NCBI GenBank assembly: GCA_025937075.1
Contig: JAICSD010000020.1
Location: 1 to 19,543, forward strand
Origin: Vicinamibacteria bacterium
GTDB taxonomy: Bacteria; Acidobacteriota; Vicinamibacteria; Vicinamibacterales; 2-12-FULL-66-21
Reading direction: 5' to 3'
DNA: 19,543 nt
The translations under genes and the position numbers were made by a program. Position 1 is the first letter of the stretch. Each line of letters opens with the position of its first letter. Shown piece by piece: positions 7,468 to 17,385 of this stretch. The notes below the pieces were generated by a model. It had not been told where the DNA came from. It did no database searches and worked only from the letters and a program-made list of their open reading frames with translations.

Positions 7468-8732
7468 AGTACTCGATTATCACTTTCGGCTGCCGCGTGA
7501 ATCAGGCGGATTCCCTTCGCCTCGAGGAGGACCTCCGCGCGCGCGGCGATGTCGAAGCGCCGGGTTCCTCGGCGGATCTCGTCATCGTCAACACGTGTTC
7601 CGTGACCGCGTCCGCCGATCAGGGCGCGCGGCAGGCGATACGCCGGATCGCGCGCGAGAACCCGCACGCGCAAATCGTCGCAACCGGCTGTTACGCAACG
7701 CGCTGTTCGGAGGAAGTGTCGGCGCTTCCGGGCGTCGTTCGTGTGGTGCGCAACGACGAGAAGCTGGATTTCGTAGCGCGGAACTTCAGTTCCGCGGACC
7801 CCCTGGCGCAACTGAGACTGCGCGCGACGGATTCCGCGGGCGGCCCATGCGGCAAACCCGTTGAGCCCGGCATCGCGGGACGAACCGCCTACACCTTACG
7901 CGTCCAGACCGGCTGCGAGGAGCGGTGCAGCTACTGCATCATCCCGTCGACGCGCGGTGCATCGCGCAGCGTGCCGGTGCCGATCGTTGTCGCCGAGGTC
8001 GAGCGCGTCGCGGACGCGGGGTTCAAGGAAGTCGCCCTCACCGGCGTGCACCTCGGATCGTACGGCCGCGACCTCGCGCCGCCGGCGTCCTTGCTCGATC
8101 TGCTGGCCGCGCTCGAACGCACCAGCCGCGACGTGCGGTTCCGAATCAGCTCCCTCGAGCCGATGGACTGCACGTCGTCAATCGTCGACCTCGTCTCCAG
8201 CAACGATCGCTTCCTGCCGCATTTCCATCTGCCGCTGCAGCACGCGAGCGATCGCATGCTCGACGCCATGCGCCGGCCGTACACGCTCGACGCGTACCGC
8301 CGCGTCGTCGACGCGATTCGCGCGCGGTTGCCGCATGCATCGATCGGCTCCGACCTGATTGCGGGTTTCCCAGGAGAAACGGACGAGGACTTCGCCGCGA
8401 ACGAATCCTACCTGCCATCGTCGCCGCTCACGCACCTCCATGTCTTTCCGTATTCCGATCGCCCCGGAACGGTCGCATCGCGCGTCCGCGACAAAGTGAG
8501 CGGGATTGTCGTGCGCCAGCGAGCGGCACGCCTGCGTGCGATCGGCGCTGGTCTCACGCGGCGCTTCCGCGATGAGCAGATCGATACCGTGCGACCCGGG
8601 CTCACGCTGGAGGACGGCACGCTCGTCGTGACCGACAACTACTTGAAGCTGAGGATCGATCCGGGCCTGGCGAGGAACACTCGGGTGTTCGTGCGGGTCG
8701 ATCGCCATGATCGGGCGACCGTCCTTCACTGA
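7464..8732 (+). CDS. mtaB: tRNA t6A37 methylthiotransferase, MtaB-like radical SAM enzyme
   Basis: This 422-residue protein belongs to the MiaB/RimO/MtaB methylthiotransferases. The MtaB branch adds a methylthio group to t6A at position 37 of tRNAs reading ANN codons. The N-terminal UPF0004 domain has three cluster cysteines: Cys10 in TFGCRVNQ, Cys45 in NTCSVT and Cys76 in ATGCYA. The radical SAM motif is CEERCSYC (Cys151, Cys155, Cys158). A short C-terminal TRAM-like beta domain (DNYLKLRID...VFVRV) should bind RNA. The protein is somewhat shorter than Bacillus MtaB, mostly between the first two domains. It starts at a GTG overlapping the purE stop by 4 nt and lacks its own Shine-Dalgarno, so translation is probably coupled. 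MtaB rather than MiaB is a judgement from the N-terminal style and length; RimO is less likely. Confidence 0.88.
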   Translation: MKYSIITFGCRVNQADSLRLEEDLRARGDVEAPGSSADLVIVNTCSVTASADQGARQAIRRIARENPHAQIVATGCYATRCSEEVSALPGVVRVVRNDEKLDFVARNFSSADPLAQLRLRATDSAGGPCGKPVEPGIAGRTAYTLRVQTGCEERCSYCIIPSTRGASRSVPVPIVVAEVERVADAGFKEVALTGVHLGSYGRDLAPPASLLDLLAALERTSRDVRFRISSLEPMDCTSSIVDLVSSNDRFLPHFHLPLQHASDRMLDAMRRPYTLDAYRRVVDAIRARLPHASIGSDLIAGFPGETDEDFAANESYLPSSPLTHLHVFPYSDRPGTVASRVRDKVSGIVVRQRAARLRAIGAGLTRRFRDEQIDTVRPGLTLEDGTLVVTDNYLKLRIDPGLARNTRVFVRVDRHDRATVLH

Positions 8733-8758
8733 CGCACACCTGATCAATCGTAGCTTCC

Positions 8759-8779
8759 GCCCTCCGGCCTCCGGCCTCC
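8759..8779 (-). repeat. Heptanucleotide tandem repeat GGAGGYC in the mtaB-rlmN gap
   Basis: On the minus strand two exact GGAGGCC units (8779-8766) and one variant GGAGGGC (8765-8759) lie in tandem with period 7. A related array on the plus strand precedes purS at 12690-12716. This is intergenic sequence between two convergent genes. Confidence 0.75.
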
Positions 8780-8790
8780 GAATCTCGTGG

Positions 8791-8810
8791 CTTCCGCCTT
8801 CAGGCGGAAG
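8791..8810. repeat. CTTCAG-centred palindrome between mtaB and rlmN
   Basis: CTTCCGCC and GGCGGAAG form a perfect 8-bp inverted repeat with a TTCA loop, placed between two convergent genes. It may serve as a bidirectional terminator hairpin, though neither strand has a T-run. It resembles the palindrome at 18554-18573 in loop and centre. Confidence 0.65.
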
Positions 8811-8837
8811 ATGACATCAGGCGGAAGATGACATCAG
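8801..8837. repeat. 17-bp tandem duplication spanning the rlmN stop codon
   Basis: The unit caggcggaagatgacat occurs twice back to back (8801-8817 and 8818-8834), followed by the first three bases of a third copy. The first copy's start is the right arm of the palindrome at 8791-8810. The second copy encodes the last residues of RlmN. Confidence 0.92.
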
Positions 8838-9908
8838 CGTCGCGAGCACCTGCCCCGGCGACTTCTGGCGCGTCGACTCCGTAATCAATTGCCCGCACGC
8901 AGCGCGGATGTCACGCCCTCGAGACTTCCGGACCGAAACGGCGACCCCGCGCTCAGCGAGAATTTGCGCGAAGCGGTTGACGCGCGCATCGGATGGACGC
9001 TGGTACGGAATGCCCGGCGCGTCGTTGAGGGGCAGAAGGTTCACCTTCGCGCGAATGCCGTTCAGCAGCCGCACCAGCCGGCGGGCATCTTCGTCCGTGT
9101 CGTTCACTCCCGCAAGCATCACGTACTCGAACGTGATGCGCGCGCGCCGCTTCACAGGGAAGCGCCTGCACGCGTCGAGCAGCTCCGCGAGGCCGTACTT
9201 CCTATTGATGGGCACCAGCGCGTCGCGCTGCTCCTCGGTCGTCGCGTGGAGCGAGATCGCGAGATTCGGCATCAGCGGTTCGGTGGCGAGCCGCTCGAGC
9301 GCGGGCAGTACGCCAACCGTCGACAGCGTGATGCGGCGAGGACTCACTCCGAGGCCGTGTTCGTCCGCCAGCATCCGAAGCGCCTTCATCGTCGCCTCGT
9401 AGTTGTGCAGCGGCTCGCCCATTCCCATGAGGACAATGTTGAAGCGCGCGTCGAGCATGCGAAGCTCGCGCGCCAGGACGCGAACCTGTCCCGCGATCTC
9501 TCCTGCGGTGAGGTTGCGCACGATGCCCATCTTTCCCGTCAGGCAGAAGCCGCAGCGCATCGCGCACCCGACCTGCGTGGAGACGCAGAACGTGTTCGCA
9601 GGGGTATCGGGGATGAAAACGGACTCGATCAGCTGCCCATCCTCGAGGCGCAGAAGAAACTTCGCCGTGCCGTCAGATGACGTTTCTCGCCGCACGACCG
9701 CTGGCGTCAGGACGCGGAACGCGTCGGAGAGGCTCGACCGCAGATCGCGTCCAAGATCGGTCATCTCACCAAAATCGGTGAGGCCGCGCTTGTAGATCCA
9801 ACTGAACAGTTGTCGGGCGTGAAATCGCGGCCATCCGAGCGCGGCGACGGCATCTTCGAGCTCGGAAAGCTCCAGCTCCGCGATATCGTGGCGGCATGCG
9901 GTTGACAT
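8817..9908 (-). CDS. rlmN: Dual-specificity 23S rRNA/tRNA adenine C2-methyltransferase
   Basis: RlmN is a radical SAM enzyme that methylates C2 of A2503 in 23S rRNA and A37 of some tRNAs. This 363-residue protein has the Cfr/RlmN layout: an N-terminal helical RNA-binding domain (about 1-95), the radical SAM motif CAMRCGFC (Cys115, Cys119, Cys122), the MGMGEPLHNY loop (161-170), the ISLHA strand, and the C-terminal methyl-carrier region RGRDIRAACGQL with Cys338 as the expected mono-cysteine. The start is supported by AGGGA nine bases before the ATG. It is the only minus-strand gene among the purine genes, convergent with mtaB and divergent from the M16 peptidase. The gene ends inside a 17-bp tandem duplication that does not change the protein. 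RlmN is preferred over Cfr because of its chromosomal context and close match to the housekeeping form. Confidence 0.96.
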   Translation of the reverse strand: MSTACRHDIAELELSELEDAVAALGWPRFHARQLFSWIYKRGLTDFGEMTDLGRDLRSSLSDAFRVLTPAVVRRETSSDGTAKFLLRLEDGQLIESVFIPDTPANTFCVSTQVGCAMRCGFCLTGKMGIVRNLTAGEIAGQVRVLARELRMLDARFNIVLMGMGEPLHNYEATMKALRMLADEHGLGVSPRRITLSTVGVLPALERLATEPLMPNLAISLHATTEEQRDALVPINRKYGLAELLDACRRFPVKRRARITFEYVMLAGVNDTDEDARRLVRLLNGIRAKVNLLPLNDAPGIPYQRPSDARVNRFAQILAERGVAVSVRKSRGRDIRAACGQLITESTRQKSPGQVLATLMSSSA

Positions 9909-9937
9909 GATCGTCAGTCCCTGAGGGGCGAATCCTT

Positions 9938-9943
9938 ATTGTA
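9938..9943 (-). promoter_or_regulatory. Possible -10 hexamer for rlmN
   Basis: On the minus strand TACAAT, five of six consensus bases, lies 30 nt before the rlmN ATG. No clear -35 is found 16-18 nt upstream, so support is limited. Confidence 0.35.
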
Positions 9944-9973
9944 CTTCCCCGCGCTGGTCCGCATCGTCCGCGT

Positions 9974-10003
9974 TTGCACATCAGGCTTTCGGCGTGATAA
10001 CAT
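9974..10003 (+). promoter_or_regulatory. Candidate promoter for the M16 peptidase-purB-purSQLF unit
   Basis: TTGCAC (9974-9979) and TAACAT (9998-10003) are separated by 18 nt in the 197-nt gap between divergent rlmN and the peptidase gene. Both are partial matches. If used, the leader is about 95 nt. Nothing else is recognised in this gap. Confidence 0.35.
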
Positions 10004-10105
10004 CGCACCGTTACGCGGCTTCAGTAAGACCTTACCATCCAATTACTTGCGTGCGGTTCGAGCGAGCGGCGCGCACCCGGCGGCGATAAGTTTTCCGGCA
10101 AACGC

Positions 10106-11362
10106 ATGGTCACTCGCGAGGTCCTGGATACCGGTCTTCGTCTCATTACCGAGTCGATGCCGCACGTTCGGTCCGTCAGCATCGGCGTCTGGCTGATGCG
10201 CGGATCGCGTCACGAAATACCCGCACAGAGCGGCATCGCGCACTTCGTCGAGCACATGCTCTTCAAGGGCACGGCGACCCGCACGGCCGAAGACATCGCT
10301 CAGGCCATCGATTCGATCGGCGGTCAGCTCGATGCGTTCACCGCGAAGGAGTACGCGAGCTACTACATCAAGGTGCTGGACGAGCACCTGCCGCTCGCGG
10401 TCGATCTCCTGTCGGACATCGTGTTGAACCCGGCGTTCGCCGAGGATGAACTCGAGCGCGAGAAGAAGGTGATCCTCGAAGAGATCAAGATGGTCGAGGA
10501 CACGCCCGACGATCTCGTCCACGAGCTGTTCACGCAGCATTTCTGGGAAGGGCACTCGCTCGCGCGCCCGATTCTGGGGACGAAGGAAACGGTCGAGGGC
10601 TTCACAGCGCAGATTCTGCGCGACTATTTCGACGGCGTGTACGCGGCGCCGAACCTGATCGTCTCGGCCGCAGGCAACGTGACACACGATCGCGTGAAGG
10701 AGCTCGTCGATCGCGCGTTCGAACGGCTCCGCCGCGAAGCGGCTCCGTTCGATGACGAAGCGCCGAAAGTGGTGCCTCAACTGATTGTCCGCTCGAAGGA
10801 GCTCGAGCAAAGCCACGTCTGCCTGGGCACGAGCAGCTATCCGCAGAATCATGGCGATCGCTATGTGAGCTACATCATGAACACCGTGCTGGGTGGCTCG
10901 ATGAGCTCGCGCCTCTTCCAGAACGTGCGCGAGAAGCGAGGCCTCGCATACGCCGTGTTCAGCGGCCTGAGCGCGTATCGCGATGCCGGCAACATCACGA
11001 TTTATGCGGGCTGCGCCAATGACGCCGTGCCCCAGGTCGTGGATCTCTGCGTCGACGAGCTCCGCGGCCTGAAACAGGGCCCCGTGCCGGACGCGGAGCT
11101 TCGGCGCGCGAAGGATCATCTCAAGGGCAGCCTCATGCTGAGCCTCGAGAACACGGCCAGCCGCATGTCGCACCTCGCGCGGCAGGAGATCTATTTCGAT
11201 CGCCATTTCGGTCTGGATGAAACGCTGGCGGGCGTCGAGCGCGTGTCCGCGACGGACGTGCAGCGGGTGGCGTGCGATTTGTTTGCGAACGGATCGCTCG
11301 CCGCGACGGTCCTGGGCCCGTCGCCAGCCGCGCTGACGCGAGGGCAGCTCGATCTTGGCTAG
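10106..11362 (+). CDS. M16-family zinc metallopeptidase (processing-protease-like)
   Basis: This is a 418-residue single-unit peptidase of family M16, related to mitochondrial processing peptidase beta and bacterial PqqL/YmxG-type proteins. The inverted zinc motif HFVEH spans residues 46-50 (His46 and His50 ligands, Glu49 catalytic), and the third ligand is expected at the Glu pair in VILEEIKM (Glu125/126). The inactive-half domain carries GGSMSSRLFQ and REKRGLAY (263-282), the substrate-binding Arg/Tyr motif. No signal peptide is visible, so it is probably cytoplasmic. The ATG at 10106 lacks a clear Shine-Dalgarno, but it is the earliest in-frame start and fits the family N-terminus. It stops 4 nt before purB, so the two are co-transcribed. 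Its substrate is unknown and there is no evident link to purine synthesis. Confidence 0.93.
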   Translation: MVTREVLDTGLRLITESMPHVRSVSIGVWLMRGSRHEIPAQSGIAHFVEHMLFKGTATRTAEDIAQAIDSIGGQLDAFTAKEYASYYIKVLDEHLPLAVDLLSDIVLNPAFAEDELEREKKVILEEIKMVEDTPDDLVHELFTQHFWEGHSLARPILGTKETVEGFTAQILRDYFDGVYAAPNLIVSAAGNVTHDRVKELVDRAFERLRREAAPFDDEAPKVVPQLIVRSKELEQSHVCLGTSSYPQNHGDRYVSYIMNTVLGGSMSSRLFQNVREKRGLAYAVFSGLSAYRDAGNITIYAGCANDAVPQVVDLCVDELRGLKQGPVPDAELRRAKDHLKGSLMLSLENTASRMSHLARQEIYFDRHFGLDETLAGVERVSATDVQRVACDLFANGSLAATVLGPSPAALTRGQLDLG

Positions 11363-11366
11363 CTAA

Positions 11367-12683
11367 ATGATTCAGCGGTATACCCATCCGGAAATGGGCG
11401 CGATCTGGAGCGATCAGCGCCGCTACGAGACCTGGCTCGAGGTGGAGCTCGCGGCCGTCGACGCCATGGCCGCCTCCGGCATCGTCCCGAAAGAGGCAGC
11501 GCGCGAGCTTCGTGCGAAGGCCGGCTTCGACATCGCGCGCATCGAGGAAATCGAGCAGACGACGCAACACGATGTGATTGCGTTCACGACCGCGGTGGCC
11601 GAGCGGGTTGGCCCCGCGGCGCGGTGGCTGCACTTCGGCCTCACGTCATCCGACGTCATCGATACGGCGCAGGCGCTGCAGATGCGAGAGGCGGCCGCGC
11701 TGATCGCGAAAGACATTTCGGTCCTCCTGCTCGCCGTCCGCGAGCGGGCGGAAGAGCATCGGCACACGCCGATGATTGGGCGCACCCACGGCGTGCACGC
11801 CGAACCGATGACGTTCGGATTGAAGCTGCTGCTCTGGTACGCCGAGCTGCAGCGCGATCTCGATCGCGTGCTGCGCGCCAGGGATACCGTATCCGTCGGG
11901 AAGCTGTCGGGTGCGGTGGGGACGTTCGCGCACCTGGATCCATCGATCGAAGCCGAGGTCTGCGAGTCGCTCGGCCTCGCGCCGGCGCCCGTCTCCTCGC
12001 AGGTCATTCAGCGCGATCGGCACGCGGAACTGCTGTCGGCGCTGGCCATTACCGCGGCGTCGCTCGAGAAGTTCGCGCTCGAGGTGCGCGGGCTGCAGAA
12101 GACGGAGATTGGGGAAGTCGAGGAGCCGTTCGGGAAGGGCCAGAAGGGCTCGTCCGCGATGCCCCACAAACGCAATCCGATCGGCTGCGAACAGATCGTC
12201 GGACTCGCGAGGCTGATTCGCGCGAACGCGATGGCCGCGCTGGAAAACATTGCACTCTGGCACGAGCGGGACATCTCGCACTCGTCGGTCGAGCGCGTGA
12301 TTCTTCCTGACAGCTTCATCGCGCTCGATCACATGCTGCGCCGGTTCACCCGCATCGTGAAGGGCATGATCGTGTACCCGGATCGCATGATGGAGAATCT
12401 GTCCCGATCGCGGGGCGTGGTCTTCTCGGGGAACGTGCTGCTGGAGCTGGCGCGCCGCGGCAGCTCACGCGAGCAGGCCTACGAGTGGGTGCAGCGGAAC
12501 GCGATGCGCGCGTTTCACGACAAGCGCGACTTCAAGGAGCTGCTCCTGGCGGATGCAGACGTCATGGGTGTGCTCAGTCGGGGCCAGATCGAGCAGGCGT
12601 TCGATCTGAAGCACCAGCTCCGCAACGTCGACGCGGTGTTCGCGCGCGTGCTCGCCGGTACGCCGGCGGCGGCAGTGGTGTAG
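11367..12683 (+). CDS. purB: Adenylosuccinate lyase
   Basis: PurB removes fumarate from SAICAR and from adenylosuccinate, so it acts in both IMP synthesis and the AMP branch. The 438-residue protein belongs to the fumarase/aspartase superfamily. The signature GSSAMPHKRNP is in the flexible active-site loop (Ser262/Ser263), and GRTHGVHAEP carries the candidate catalytic His141. Length and the MIQRYTHPEMGAIWSD N-terminus match the shorter Bacillus/Thermotoga type. The ATG follows the peptidase stop by only 4 nt and has no good ribosome-binding site, so translation is probably coupled. A 32-nt gap with a GGAGGTC repeat separates it from purS. Confidence 0.97.
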   Translation: MIQRYTHPEMGAIWSDQRRYETWLEVELAAVDAMAASGIVPKEAARELRAKAGFDIARIEEIEQTTQHDVIAFTTAVAERVGPAARWLHFGLTSSDVIDTAQALQMREAAALIAKDISVLLLAVRERAEEHRHTPMIGRTHGVHAEPMTFGLKLLLWYAELQRDLDRVLRARDTVSVGKLSGAVGTFAHLDPSIEAEVCESLGLAPAPVSSQVIQRDRHAELLSALAITAASLEKFALEVRGLQKTEIGEVEEPFGKGQKGSSAMPHKRNPIGCEQIVGLARLIRANAMAALENIALWHERDISHSSVERVILPDSFIALDHMLRRFTRIVKGMIVYPDRMMENLSRSRGVVFSGNVLLELARRGSSREQAYEWVQRNAMRAFHDKRDFKELLLADADVMGVLSRGQIEQAFDLKHQLRNVDAVFARVLAGTPAAAVV

Positions 12684-12689
12684 AGGCGA

Positions 12690-12716
12690 GGAGGTCGGAG
12701 GATGGGGGAGGTCGGA
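12690..12716 (+). repeat. GGAGGTC repeat array forming the purS ribosome-binding region
   Basis: GGAGG recurs at 12690, 12697 and 12707, with exact GGAGGTCGGA at 12690-12699 and 12707-12716; the last base is the A of the purS ATG. The array is the same heptamer family as the one on the minus strand at 8759-8779. It fills most of the purB-purS gap. Confidence 0.75.
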
Positions 12717-12719
12717 TGA
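12702..12719 (+). other. Five-codon mini-ORF overlapping the purS start
   Basis: ATG at 12702, seven bases after a GGAGG, opens a frame of five codons (M-G-E-V-G) whose TGA overlaps the purS ATG as ATGA. It may be a translational-coupling leader, or an accident of the GGAGGTC repeat. No peptide function is claimed. Confidence 0.3.
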
Positions 12720-12955
12720 AAGCGCGAGTGTTCGTCACCTTGAAGCCCTCGGTGTTCGACCCTCAGGGAAAAACGATTGCCGATGCGCTCCACTCCCTCG
12801 GGTACGGCGGCATAGGCAACGTTCGGCAGGGCAAGTACTTCGAGCTGGAGTTGCAGGCCACATCTTCGGAGCAGGCGCGAGCCCTCGCCGCGGAAGTGGC
12901 CGACAAGGTGCTCGCAAACCCCGTGATCGAGAGCTACCGCGTGGAAGTCGAGTGA
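12716..12955 (+). CDS. purS: Phosphoribosylformylglycinamidine synthase subunit PurS
   Basis: PurS is the small structural subunit that bridges PurQ and PurL in the three-part FGAM synthase and helps channel ammonia. The 79-residue protein has the usual length and layout: a beta strand [18 protein letters not shown], the [11 protein letters not shown] helix, the [12 protein letters not shown] strand, and a final [10 protein letters not shown] strand. The ATG at 12716 is right for the family, but its GGAGG is only four bases upstream. It overlaps the TGA of a five-codon mini-ORF whose ribosome-binding site is better spaced. The stop is 4 nt before purQ. The order purS-purQ-purL is standard for organisms with the small PurL. 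Confidence 0.95.
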   Translation: MKARVFVTLKPSVFDPQGKTIADALHSLGYGGIGNVRQGKYFELELQATSSEQARALAAEVADKVLANPVIESYRVEVE

Positions 12956-12959
12956 GAAC

Positions 12960-13673
12960 ATGAAATTTGCCGTCGTCGTTTTTCCGGGTTCGAACTGCGA
13001 TCACGACGCCTACCACGCGACGAAGCACGTCCTTGGTCAGGAAGCCGAGTTCGTGTGGCACAAGGAGACGACGCTCAAAGGAGCGGACGCGGTCATCCTT
13101 CCCGGAGGATTCGCGCATGGCGACTATCTGCGGACCGGCGCTATTGCGCGGTTTTCGCCCATCATGCCCGCCGTCGTCGAGTTTGCGCGCCAAGGCGGCC
13201 CGGTGCTCGGCATCTGCAACGGGTTCCAGATCCTCCTCGAAGCGGGACTGCTCCCCGGCGCGATGCTGCGAAACCGCGATCTCCACTATCACTGCGAGCA
13301 CGTCATCGTCCGGGTAGAGCAGACGGACACGCCGTTCACGCTTCGCGCGTCCAGGGGGCAGCGTCTTCGTCTGCCGATCGCCCACGGCGAAGGGAACTAC
13401 TACGCGGATCCGTCGGTAATCGCCGATCTCGAAGCCACGCGCCGTGTGATCTTCCGTTACTGCGATGAAAACGGAGAGGTCACGGATGGCGCGAATCCCA
13501 ACGGATCGGTGAACAACATTGCCGGCATTTGCAGCGACGCCCGGAACGTCGTGGGGCTCATGCCGCACCCGGAGCGCGCGTGTGAAGGACCGCTCGGCAG
13601 CGCCGACGGTCTGGTGCTGCTCGAGTCCGTGGTGATCGCCCTGAGCGACGCCGGCGCCGTGGCGCGCACATAA
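12960..13673 (+). CDS. purQ: Phosphoribosylformylglycinamidine synthase, glutaminase subunit PurQ
   Basis: PurQ is the class I glutamine amidotransferase that releases ammonia for FGAM synthesis by PurL. The 237-residue protein shows the oxyanion region [15 protein letters not shown] (46-60), the nucleophile elbow GICNGFQ (Cys86) and the catalytic pair in MPHPE (His203, Glu205). The N-terminus [12 protein letters not shown] is typical. It begins 4 nt after purS, whose last bases GAGTGAG can serve as ribosome-binding site, and ends 5 nt before purL. All three synthase subunits would therefore be made from one message in matched amounts. Confidence 0.97.
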   Translation: MKFAVVVFPGSNCDHDAYHATKHVLGQEAEFVWHKETTLKGADAVILPGGFAHGDYLRTGAIARFSPIMPAVVEFARQGGPVLGICNGFQILLEAGLLPGAMLRNRDLHYHCEHVIVRVEQTDTPFTLRASRGQRLRLPIAHGEGNYYADPSVIADLEATRRVIFRYCDENGEVTDGANPNGSVNNIAGICSDARNVVGLMPHPERACEGPLGSADGLVLLESVVIALSDAGAVART

Positions 13674-13678
13674 GGCCC

Positions 13679-15903
<2,225 letters not shown>

Positions 15904-15907
<4 letters not shown>

Positions 15908-17385
15908 GTACTCACCACGAAGTGCCGCAAGGTAAGGCCACAGGTGCTGCACGTACGCGAGCAGCCGAAGGATGCGAGCAGCAGGATAAGTACAAAGACG
16001 AATGCGGCGTGTTCGGCATCTTCGGGCACCCGGAGGCCGCGAACCTCACCTACCTCGGCCTCTACGCGCTGCAGCATCGGGGGCAGGAGAGCGCCGGCAT
16101 CGCGACGGCTGATGGCGCCACGATCCGCGTGTCTCGCGCGATGGGACACGTGTCGGATGCGTTCGACGAGCGCGCGCTCGAATCGCTTCCCGGGCACATC
16201 GCGATCGGTCATACACGCTATTCGACCGCCGGCGAGAGCCGCCTGCAGAACGCCCAGCCGATCCTGATCGACTGCGCGCACGGCCAGATCGCGATCGCCC
16301 ACAACGGAAATCTCGTCAACGCGCGCGAGCTGCGCGATCGGCTGGTCCGCGACGGCTCGATCTTTCAGACGGGCAGCGATACGGAAGTCGTGCTGCACCT
16401 GTACGCGCGCTCGCGTGAAGCCTCCGTGGAGAACGCGCTGGTGGAGTCGATCTCGCAGGTGAACGGGGCGTTTTCGCTCGTGCTGCTGACGAAGGATCGC
16501 CTGATTGCCGCGCGCGATCCGCACGGGTTCCGGCCGCTGGCGCTCGGCCGGCTCGGCGATGCGTACATCGTCTGTTCCGAGACGTGCGCGCTGGATCTGA
16601 TCGGCGCGACGTACGTGCGCGACGTCGAGCCCGGTGAGCTGCTCGTCATCTCCGAGGGGGGCGTCCGCTCGCTGCGGCCGTTTCCGCCCGCGCAGCTCGC
16701 CCACTGTGTGTTCGAGCACGTGTACTTCGCGCGGCCGGACAGCTATGTGTTCGGGAAGAGCGTCAACGAGGTTCGCACGCAGCTCGGACGGATGCTGGCG
16801 CGCGAATCACCCGTGCCCGCAGACGTCGTCTGTCCGATCCCGGACTCGGGCGTGTGCGCCGCCACCGGTTTCGCCGAAGAATCGGGGCTGCCGATGGCGA
16901 TGGGCCTCATCCGCAACCACTATGTCGGGCGCACGTTCATCCAGCCGCAGCAGGCGATCCGGCACTTCAGCGTTCGCATCAAGCTGAATCCGGTTCGCAG
17001 CGTGCTCGAAGGGAAGCGCGTCGTGCTCGTCGACGACTCGATTGTGCGCGGTACGACCAGCCGCAAGATCGTCAGAATGGTGCGCGCCGCGGGCGCGAAG
17101 GAAGTGCACCTCCGCATCAGCTGCCCACCGACGGTTTCGCCCTGTTTCTATGGGGTCGATACACCGAGCCGTTCCGAGCTGATTGCCGCCAATCAGACGC
17201 TCGATGAGATCCGCGAGTACGTCGAGGCGGACAGCCTCGCCTATCTGAGCCTCGACGGTCTGATGCGCGCCGTGGGGTCTGGCAGCGGATCGTATTGTTC
17301 CTCGTGCTACACCGGCGTGTACCCGGTTGCGTTTCCGCGCGACGAGCAGGCGTACCTGCAGCTCGCGCTGAAAGCCGTCGAGTGA
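15904..17385 (+). CDS. purF: Amidophosphoribosyltransferase (Bacillus type, [4Fe-4S], with propeptide)
   Basis: PurF makes phosphoribosylamine from PRPP and glutamine, the committed first step of purine synthesis. The Ntn-hydrolase domain begins at Cys34 in [14 protein letters not shown], so 33 residues must be removed to expose the nucleophile. That is a longer propeptide than the 11 residues of Bacillus subtilis Pur[10 protein letters not shown] (102-110) and AHNGNLVN (132-139) belong to the glutaminase site. The PRPP loop [14 protein letters not shown] is at 373-386. All four expected [4Fe-4S] ligands are present: Cys268, Cys414, Cys465 and Cys468, which marks the oxygen-sensitive cluster-containing class. 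The start overlaps the purL stop by 4 nt. The stop overlaps the GTG of the HEAT-repeat gene. Allosteric inhibition by AMP/GMP is expected from the family. Confidence 0.96.

Noticed and set aside
8733..8837. CRISPR array in the repeat-rich mtaB-rlmN gap
   Set aside because: The repeats are a 7-nt array, a hairpin and one direct 17-bp duplication without spacers.
10043..11206. 387-codon open frame antisense to the M16 peptidase
   Set aside because: It mirrors the codon structure of the peptidase, has no family motif and no ribosome-binding site, while the plus-strand frame has an intact zinc motif.
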